A DNA stretch of 64,000 nucleotides from Girardinichthys multiradiatus (taxonomy: Eukaryota; Chordata; Actinopteri; Cyprinodontiformes; Goodeidae), in NCBI RefSeq assembly GCF_021462225.1, contig NC_061816.1:1372731-1436730 (forward strand), written 5' to 3'. This document shows, one piece after another, positions 56,691 through 64,000 of the stretch. Under the pieces are notes generated by a model that was not told where the DNA came from, made no database searches, and worked only from the letters and a program-made list of their open reading frames with translations. The first letter of the stretch is position 1. Each line of letters begins with the position of its first letter. The position numbers were made by a program, and so were the translations under genes.

Positions 56691-58560
56691 ATAAAAAACC
56701 TCCTAAAATCATTTGGAATCAGGCAACAAGACTTTTTACCACCAACGAAAAACCCAGAAATAAGGTGACTCAAATAATTCACCACAATAAATTATTGTTC
56801 ACAATAAATCTAGAATTTTATATGCTTTATTTAATTTTGCAGGTGTCAGTAACAGATTAACAATCAGCAAAATTGAATAATAGAAATAAATCAATCAACT
56901 TAACCTATCTTTCCCTAATGCTGAAACTGGTAAGGCTGAAGAGGCTTTGGAGACGGAGGCTCACCATGGATCCGACTGGAGTGATTTCTTCAGTAGGCCA
57001 CAAGTGATTGTTTTCTTGGATGAGAGGCAAATCTTCAGTTTTCTTCCTCTAAGTGGACAGGCACTGATGCTCGTGGTTTCAATGGCAAAGTTGAAAAAAA
57101 AAAAATTTTCAATTTAAAAAACGGAAACTTTGTTGGCATATGTTTCAAATGTCAGTAGCTTCCAGAGCCTGAATAGTTGAAGGAAACCTTTGAGGTGTAA
57201 TTGAGGTTGGTTCAGGATTTCCAGAAGCCTGAAACTTAGAGCAATCAGTTGTTCACTGACCAAGTTCACTTCAGTTGTCTTGGTAAAAATGCAACAGATG
57301 AAATTCAGATTCTCAATTCTGAGTTGCAGCTCTTCTCAGGGCACACGGGTTGATCCTCTCTATAATGCAGAATTGTCAGCGGGGCTGCGTCTCCGGTCTT
57401 CTGATTCATCTGTAGCTTCTTTCTTTGTCCCATCTTGTTCGCTGGTCTTCTGCAAGGAAACGACCCCGTTTCTTTCTTTGGCAGAGTTTTTATAGTGCAG
57501 ATAGCCTCACTGCTCATCCCCTGTTGCCGGGCAAGCTATCCCATCATTGAGTTACACGGTCGCCGTGACTTTTCGGTGCCGTCTCCTGGCCTCCGTAGAC
57601 AGAGTCGTAAACATCCCCCAGCTGGCTCCCTGTGTTATGACTTTTGCCTGTTTTTTGACCTTCATGACTCCCGCTCCCATCCTGGTCCGATGACTTTTGC
57701 CTGTTTTTCGAACTTCAGACTGATGAAAACAGCATGAACCTGGCTTCTCGTTTCTCGCTCCCATGCTTGTTATGACTTGATCTTGCTCGTTGACCTTCCA
57801 TCCATGCCCAGTTCCCATGAGCTGGCTCTCCTCTGCCCCTCCCGTCCTAATGTTATGTCTCTGCCGCCTCTGGCTCCCAAGCCATGGTGCCCTCCTTATC
57901 TGCTCAGCCTCAAGCTTTCTAACACACCATTTCTCTGCTTCTTGCTCTCATACCAGTTATAGCTAAAAAAAAAAACCATCACTTCATTTTTATGAATACA
58001 TCACAATTGAATAACATTACCACTCTTCATTACATTTAATAATTGTAGAAAAATAGAAAATCATCATACATGTTGCTTTGATTATACTTGTAGTTTTCTA
58101 CTTCTGAAAAAGATAAGACAGTTAAGACTTCTGAAAAAGATAAGACAGTCACAGTTAATGTGTGACTTTAAAACTGTATTATAATCTTAACTGAGAAAAA
58201 GCGTGCTCATGCTCGAAAACCCTCCACTGTGGCAGAATTACAACAATTCTGCAAAAATTAGTGGACCAACATTCCTCCATAGGGCTGTAAAAGACTCATT
58301 GCATGTTATAGCAAATGCTTTATTGCAGTTGTTGCTGTTGAGGGTTAGCCCAACCAGTTATTAGGTTTAGGTGGCAAACACTTTTTCACCACTATCTATC
58401 TGGTGTATATCCACTCCCGGGCAAACTAAATAAGCGAGCTGCTGCTGCTTTTCAGAACAAGCAACTGGGACTTCCATGAATCTGCCACTATTGGCTAGCT
58501 AAACTGATAACAGACGTGGAAAAACATTGCTTCCTGGGACCTACGCAATATAGTGTAAAG
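56691..58560. other. Intergenic, nothing named
   Basis: 57,340-57,960 is pyrimidine-rich and includes two copies, 53 bases apart, of 'atgacttttgcctgtttttt' (57,638 and 57,691). Otherwise no feature. Confidence 0.4.
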
Positions 58561-58793
58561 AGGGTCTTAAATTATGCTTAATCATAACCAGCAAAGGGTT
58601 TATCTTTTATTTCATCAAAAAAGTGTCTCTCCAGTTTGGATTCTTGTGTGTATGTTTAAAGATGACTTGAAGGCAAAGAAGTTGCCACAAGCATCTGAAC
58701 CAAATGTTTTTTCTCTCCTGTGTGGATTTGTCATGTGTTTGTATAAATATGATTTTGAAGCAAAACCTTTTCCACATGCATCACAAGCAAATG

Positions 58794-60547
58794 TTAATCT
58801 CCTGTGTGGATTCTCATGTGTCTATCTAAATTTGACTTCCAGGAAAATCTCTTTCCACATGCATCACAGGCGAAGGGTTTGTCTTCTGTGTGGATTCTCA
58901 TGTGTTTGTCTAAATATGACTTCCAGGCAAATCTTTTTCCACATGCATCACAACTAAAAGGTTTGTCTCCTGTGTGAATTCTCATGTGCGTGTTTAGTTG
59001 TGACTTGACTGCAAATCGTTTTCCACATGCATCACAACCAAAAGGTTTATCTCCTGTGTGGATTGTCATGTGTTTATCTAAAGTTGACTTCTGCACAAAG
59101 CTTTTTCCACATACATCACAACCAAAGGGTTTGTCTCCTGTGTGGATTCTCATGTGTGTGTTTAATTGTGACTTGAAGACAAATCTTTTTCCACATGCAT
59201 CACAACCAAAAGGTTTATCTCCTGTGTGAATTCTCATGTGTGTGTTTAATTTTGATTTGACTGCAAATCGTTTACCACATGCATCACAACCAAAGGGTTT
59301 GTCTCCTTTGTGAATTCTCATGTGTGTGTTTAATTTTTATTTGACAGCAAATCGTTTTCCACATGCATCACAACCAAAAGGTTTATCTCCTGTGTGAATT
59401 CTCAAGTGTGTGTTTAAATCTGACTTGTAGTGAAATCTTTTTCCACATGCATCACAACCAAAAGGTTTATCTCCTGTGTGAATTCTCAAGTGTGTGTTTA
59501 AATCTGACTTGTAGTGAAATCTTTTTCCACATACATCACAACCAAAAGGTTTATCTCCTGTGTGGATTCTCATGTGTTTATCTAAAGTTGACTTCTGCAC
59601 AAATCTTTTTCCACATGCATCATAACCAAAGGCTTTGTCTCCTTTGTGAATTCTCATGTGTATGTTTAAATTTGACTTGTAGGCAAATCTTTTTCCACAT
59701 GCATCACAACTAAAGGGTTTCTCCCCAGTATGGACTTTTGTGTGTTGTTTTAAATTATATTTCCTGGTAAAACCTTGACCACACTCACCACAATTAAACG
59801 TTTTACTACCTTTCTGGACATTTGTCAGTGAATCTATAATTTTCTTTTCTCTGAAACAAGTCTCATTACCGGAACAATCTGAAGACGTTAATCTTGGATG
59901 ACATGTCATGTGATTCTGAAGAGAGCGTCTGTTAGCAAATTTTCCCCCACACTCAGAGCAGCTCAAAGATTTGTTGACAGCGTTTCTGCTTGACCCTGGA
60001 GTCCTGCTCTCCTTCCAATCCTCCTCACTGTCTTCAGTTTCAGAGACTGACAAGCGTTTAAGTTCAGAGTTATGATGCTTCACATCATCATCCTCACTGT
60101 CTTCAGTTTCAGAGTCTGACAAGTGTTTAAGCTCAGATTCATGATGCTTCACATCCTCTTCATCATCTTCACTGTCTTTAGTCAGTGAATAGTTGGAAAA
60201 GCCTCCATGAGTATTTAGATCTGGGTTTATGCTGGTTTCTGATGTTCCACAGTCCTCTACTTTAATTTCTGCTTTTATCTGGTCAGTTGAGCTGCTGCTT
60301 GGAAGATCTCTGTCGTCTGTCTGGTGTTGATGAAGCTGAGAGAACAGAGGTTTCTCTTCATCCTCTTCACTCTTCATATGAACAACAGTTAATGGAAACC
60401 TGGTATAATCAGTCTCCTCCTTCACATTCAGTTGTTCTTGATCCTGGCTGGCCCAGATTCTTTCATTTTCCTCCTTTATGTGGAGGAGCTCCAGCTCCTG
60501 TTGGTCCATATCAGGACTCTGTTCTTCAGGAGCCTCTTCTTTAAAAT
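58794..60547 (-). pseudogene. C2H2 zinc-finger gene split by a nonsense codon
   Basis: Minus-strand main exon of a KRAB-less fish zinc-finger protein, predicted nuclear and DNA-binding. It starts at an acceptor (tgatgtctgcag) with 1 nt carried in, so the ATG at 60,560 lies in the intron and the first coding exon is not seen. The N-terminal part is acidic (DFKEEAPEEQSPDMDQQELE, then repeated ETEDSED). About 13 fingers follow with TGDKPFGCDACGKRF linkers. A TAA at 59,337-59,339 replaces TCA in the seventh finger (AVK*KLNTH); the same frame continues to 58,794. Finger 4 has Tyr for the first Cys (GYDACGKRF); fingers 5 and 6 are almost identical. After HTGD a one-base loss stops the frame, and one or two more degenerate fingers are visible to about 58,600. 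Apart from the nonsense codon the array is well kept, so decay is recent or the codon is polymorphic. Confidence 0.8.
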
Positions 60548-60639
60548 CTGCAGACATCATTGAAAGACATTACATGCATTATGAACAACTTTACCTTGAC
60601 AATGTTACAAAGATAATAAAGATTAGAACAATCTGATAT

Positions 60640-61378
60640 ACACTCACCGGCCAGCTGCTCGTTAACACAAATTTCCGATCAGCCAATCACATGGCAGCAA
60701 CTCAATGTATTTAGGCATATAGACATTGTCAAGACAATCTGCTGCAGTTCAAACCGAGCATCAGAATGGGGAAGAAATGTGATTTAAGTGACTTTGAACG
60801 TGGCATGGTTGTTGGTGCCAGATTGCTGGTCTGAGTATTTCAGAAACTGCTGATCTACTGGGATTTTCAAGGCCACTCCTGGCAGCTAAGAACAGGAAAC
60901 TGAGGCTACCATTCGCACAGGCTCACCAAAATTGGACAATAGAAGATTGGAAAAATGTTGCCTGGTCTGACGAGTCTCGATTTCTGCTGCAACATTCGGA
61001 TGGTGGGGTCAGAATTTGGCTTCAATAACCTGAACGCCTGGATACATACTGCCTTATATCAATGGTTCAGGCTGGTGGTGTGGGTGATATTTTCTTGGCA
61101 CATTTGGGGCCCCTTAGTACCAATTGAGCATCGTTTCAACGCCACAGCCTACCTGAGTATTGTTGCTGACCATGTCCATCCCTTTATGACCACAGTGTAC
61201 CCATCTTCTGATGGTTACTTCCAGCAGGATAACGCGCCATGTCATGAAGTACGAATCATCTCAGACTGGTTTCTTGAACATGACAATGAGTTCACTGTAC
61301 TCAAATGGCCTCCACAGTCACCAGATCTCAATCCAATAGAGCACCTTTGGGATGTGGTGGAATGGGAGATAACAACTA
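60640..61378 (+). mobile_element. Tc1-like element remnant A
   Basis: Begins with the terminal repeat 'tatacactcaccggccagct'. The transposase frame is broken early (MGKKCDLSDFERGMVVGARL, then stops). Later parts read PSSDGYFQQDNAPCH and [20 protein letters not shown] with the catalytic Asp and Asp/Glu region. The right end is cut by element B. Confidence 0.85.
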
Positions 61379-62312
61379 AAAATATGTCTTATAGTCTAGG
61401 TTCTTCAAAGTAGCCACCTTTTGCTTTGATTACTGCTCCGCACACTCTTGGCATTCTGTTGATGAGCTTCAAGAGGTAGTCACCTGAAATGGTTTTCACT
61501 TCACAGGTGTGCCCAGTCAGGTTTAATAAGTGGGATTTCAAGCCTTATAAATGGGTTTGGGATCATCAGTTTTGTTGTGGAGGAGGTGGATACAGTACAC
61601 AGCTGATAGTTCTACTGAATAGACTGTTAGAATTTGTATTATGGCCAGAAAAAAAAGCAGCTAAATAAAGAAAAACGAGTGGCCATCAATACTTTAAGAA
61701 ATGAAGGTTAGTCAGTCCTAAAAACAGGAAAAACTTTGAAAGTGTCCAAGTGCAGTCGCAAAAACCATTAAACGCTACAAACAAACTGGCTCACATGAGG
61801 ACTGCCCCAGGAAAGGAAGACCAAGAGTCACCTCTGCTGCGGATGATAAGTTCATCCGAGTCACCAGCCTCAGAAATCGCAGGTTAACAGCAGCTCAGAT
61901 TAACAGGTCAATGCCACACAGAGTTCTAGCAGCAGACACATCTCTAGAATAACTGTTAAGAGGAGACTGTGTGAATCAGGCCTTCATGGTAAAATAGCTA
62001 CTAGGAAACCACTGCTGAGGACAGGCAACAAGCAGAAGAGACTTGTTTGGGCTAAAGAACACAAGGAATGGACATTAGACCAGTGGAAATCTGTGCTTTG
62101 GTCTGATGAGTCCAAGTTTGAGATCTTTGGTTCCAACCACCGTGTCTTTGTGCGGCGCAGAAGAGGTGAACGGATGGACTCTACATGCCTGGTTCCCACC
62201 GTGAAGCATGGAGGAGGAGGTGTGATGGTGTGGGGGTGCTTTGCTGGTGACACTGTTGGGGATTTATTCAAAATTGAAGGCATACTGAACCAGCAAATAA
62301 CAACTGGACTAT
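61379..62312 (+). mobile_element. Tc1-like element remnant B, inserted in A
   Basis: A different Tc1 family: terminal-repeat words 'cttcaaagtagccacctttt' near 61,400, then a helix-turn-helix region ('ctgccccaggaaaggaagac', GRPRV type). The DDE part VFVRRRRGERMDSTCLVPTV and GGGGVMVWGCFAG follows (ORF 62,093-62,314). Truncated before its last catalytic region; the right terminal repeat is missing. Confidence 0.8.
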
Positions 62313-62389
62313 AACAGTAGAGGACGGATGGATGTTTAGGTAAATGTTACCGATCATTTATTGTCACCGAGGTGGACTGCTAGGCCATA

Positions 62390-62830
62390 TCACCCAGCCC
62401 TACGTTGTATGATGTAAAAGGGTCTTAAATTATGCTTAAATTTGTTCCACAATCATAACCAGTAGGGGCTTTTCTTTACTGTAAATTCTAGTGTGTTTGT
62501 TTAGATTTGAATTTTTTGAAGTTTTTACCACATTTATCACATCCAAAACGTTTCTCTTCAGTTCGGATCCTTGTGTGTTTGTTTAAAGATGACTTGAAGG
62601 AAAAAAATGTTACCACAAGCATCTCAACCAATGGGATTTTCTCTCCTGTGTGGATTTGTCATGTGTTTGTATGAATATGATTTTAAAGCAAAACGTTTTC
62701 CACACACAAGCAAATTATTCTGTGTGGATTCTCATGTGTATTTTTAATTGTGACTTCCAGGCAAATATTTTTCTACATGCATCACAGCCAAAGGGGTTGT
62801 CTCCTGTGTGGACTCTCATGTGTGTCTAAC
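62390..62830 (-). pseudogene. Zinc-finger array fragment
   Basis: Repeats the end of the 58.6-58.9-kb gene region: 'gggtcttaaattatgctta' in both, then degenerate finger coding on the minus strand (about four units; 'acatgcatcacagccaaagg' marks one). Several frame shifts and losses. A partial duplicate of the neighbouring gene's 3' end. Confidence 0.7.
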
Positions 62831-62834
62831 TTTA

Positions 62835-63050
62835 ACTTACAGCGGCCTGTCTTGTGTACCTTTAAAGGCTTTTGTGAGCTTCTGAAGGCAGGCTCAAAAG
62901 CTTCACTTTAGGAAGTTAAAACTCTCCTTTTATTTTCTTTTTGTCAAAAACCTGGAACTAAGGAAGCTTAGATAGCTTTTATTCAAAAACCAACAACACC
63001 CGGCTTAATGTCGCTTCCCCTTTCCCTGGCTGAGCTGGGTTGCAACATTT
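62835..63050 (+). repeat. LTR-like sequence
   Basis: Ends 'gctgggttgcaaca' a few bases before a primer-site match; the left edge is uncertain. No coding part follows, so only the 5' end of an element remains. Confidence 0.5.
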
Positions 63051-63052
63051 AA

Positions 63053-63070
63053 TGGGGGCGCGTCCTGGAT
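63053..63070 (+). promoter_or_regulatory. Primer-binding site, proline tRNA type
   Basis: TGGGGGCGCGTCCTGGAT matches the 18-nt proline-tRNA primer site of many vertebrate retroelements at 16 positions. Confidence 0.6.
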
Positions 63071-63507
63071 CTTAATGTAATCCTGGTGACTGAACCAAAA
63101 AAAGTAAAAAATATACACACGGCCACCGGCCGTAACAACGCAGCTCCTCTCTTGGGATGAACGAGACAAGTTTAACTCCCTTAACAGACCTGTTGTTACT
63201 AAATCATTTCAAGGCAGGAGGAAGTATAAAGCTTTGATTATAAAAAACAACTAAAGGTTTTATTAAATCCCCTTTATTACATTAATAACACAAACATATC
63301 TTGGTGCCACTACCAGCCACTAGGGGGCAATATTCTTCCCAAACCAAACAAGAAGAACTAGTTGATTGTGGAGGTGTTATGGTGTAGTTAGTTTTGTTGA
63401 TTGAGGTGGGTGCAGATGAGAGTTAAAACCTGGTAATTCAGCAGATAAACTGACCGACGATCAGGCCCCCAAGCACTAACTGCTATTTTTTTTAAAATAG
63501 TGTTGGC
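63071..63507. other. Intergenic, nothing named
   Basis: No exon or repeat named apart from the poly-T run at about 63,485. Confidence 0.35.
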
Positions 63508-63798
63508 ATGAAGAAGGAAACATCCAAACCTAATCTGGGCTGGAAAACATCATCCATCATCTGGTGTCTCTTCCTCTGCTGCGTCCTGCTGCTGTTTGAG
63601 CACCTGCTTCCCTCCAGTTTCTTTGACCAGATGTTCCTCAAGCTGCTGGACTTCTTTCCAGAGTTCATCAACTCTTACAGCTTTATCAACACTCCCGCTT
63701 CTTGGCTGCTGACGAACAGAGAACAAAGGATGAAGAACCCGGAAGAGATCCACGTGTTTGGGAAGAGGGGGCGGGGCCAGCGGAACCGGAAATCATGA
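63508..63798 (+). CDS. Small single-pass membrane protein, unrecognised
   Basis: 96 codons. A basic N-terminus (MKKETSKPNLGWK) precedes a hydrophobic segment IIWCLFLCCVLLLFEHLL (about residues 17-34), then an amphipathic FLKLLDFFPEFINSYSF and a basic tail GKRGRGQRNRKS. AATAAA follows at 63,832, 34 bases past the stop, as expected for a real last exon. An acceptor-like 'tttttttaaaatag' lies just before the ATG, so this may be the coding exon behind a 5'-UTR exon. Composition is richer in GC than its surroundings. I do not know the family; a small integral membrane protein is the natural guess. Confidence 0.55.
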   Translation: MKKETSKPNLGWKTSSIIWCLFLCCVLLLFEHLLPSSFFDQMFLKLLDFFPEFINSYSFINTPASWLLTNREQRMKNPEEIHVFGKRGRGQRNRKS

Positions 63799-64000
63799 CT
63801 AAATGTATTATTGTTTTCCACACCTCAAGGAGAATAAAGTAGTGTCTGTACTTCCACTTAGAAAACGCAATCTTCCCTCCAGACCCGCCATTGTTGCAGC
63901 TTACATCTGCTAGTTTACCTGAGCAGGGCTGCTGGGGGCGTTTCTGTGTAAACTGAACTCTGCCTCTGATTGGTTTACCTTGAAAGCCTCCTCTATCTTC

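Noticed and set aside
58574..59713. Plus-strand ORFs of 80-127 codons across the zinc-finger array
   Set aside because: Mirror readings of the 84-base finger repeat on the wrong strand.
58794..59760. Regular 84-base repeats as a CRISPR-like array
   Set aside because: They are coding zinc-finger units without spacers, in a vertebrate genome.

Overview
The window is vertebrate, almost certainly teleost fish (a percomorph; I cannot name the species). It has small exons in AT-rich DNA and a fish-type NLRC3-like NOD-like-receptor gene (short N-terminal cassettes, FISNA-NACHT exon, 174-nt LRR exons, linker exon, PRY-SPRY/B30.2 exon). Around these are KRAB-less C2H2 zinc-finger genes and many fish transposons (Tc1-like, hAT, piggyBac, BEL/Pao, Gypsy, ERV-like LTR, RTE-like, L2-like and I/Nimb-like LINEs, a tRNA-derived SINE).

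Layout. 0-4 kb: a HECT-like gene fragment, a minus-strand BEL/Pao pol fragment and a broken B30.2 exon (in-frame stop plus an 11-base deletion). 5.3-39.9 kb: one plus-strand NLR gene. Its N-terminal exons (6.0-7.5 kb) are separated from the NACHT exon (18.0-19.8 kb) by an 8.1-kb minus-strand LTR element with a 5-bp target duplication. Five LRR exons follow at 21.3, 26.3, 28.6, 31.0 and 37.2 kb; the middle three sit in tandem 2.34-kb units, two of which carry the same Tc1-like element. The linker exon (39.14 kb) and an intact B30.2 exon (39.33-39.88 kb) end the gene. No linker exon between the N-terminal cassettes and NACHT was found, and the phases there do not match, so expression of the full protein is uncertain.

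40.6-53.2 kb: an unrecognised five-exon gene that I assembled by splice phase (219 codons, TATA box at 40,606). Its exon 2 and flanking introns occur again, inverted, just past its last exon (53.4-54.95 kb). Its 10.5-kb second intron holds a zinc-finger pseudogene, a MITE and a LINE fragment with an RNase H domain.

55-64 kb: tRNA-like modules, a minus-strand zinc-finger gene split by one nonsense codon, two nested Tc1-like remnants, a further zinc-finger fragment, an LTR with a proline-tRNA-type primer site, and a small single-pass membrane-protein ORF with a poly(A) signal.

The NLR (sensor) and zinc-finger genes belong to families that expand in fish by tandem duplication, and the window shows copies at every stage: intact, freshly duplicated and decayed. 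All calls were made by eye; divergence statements are estimates.
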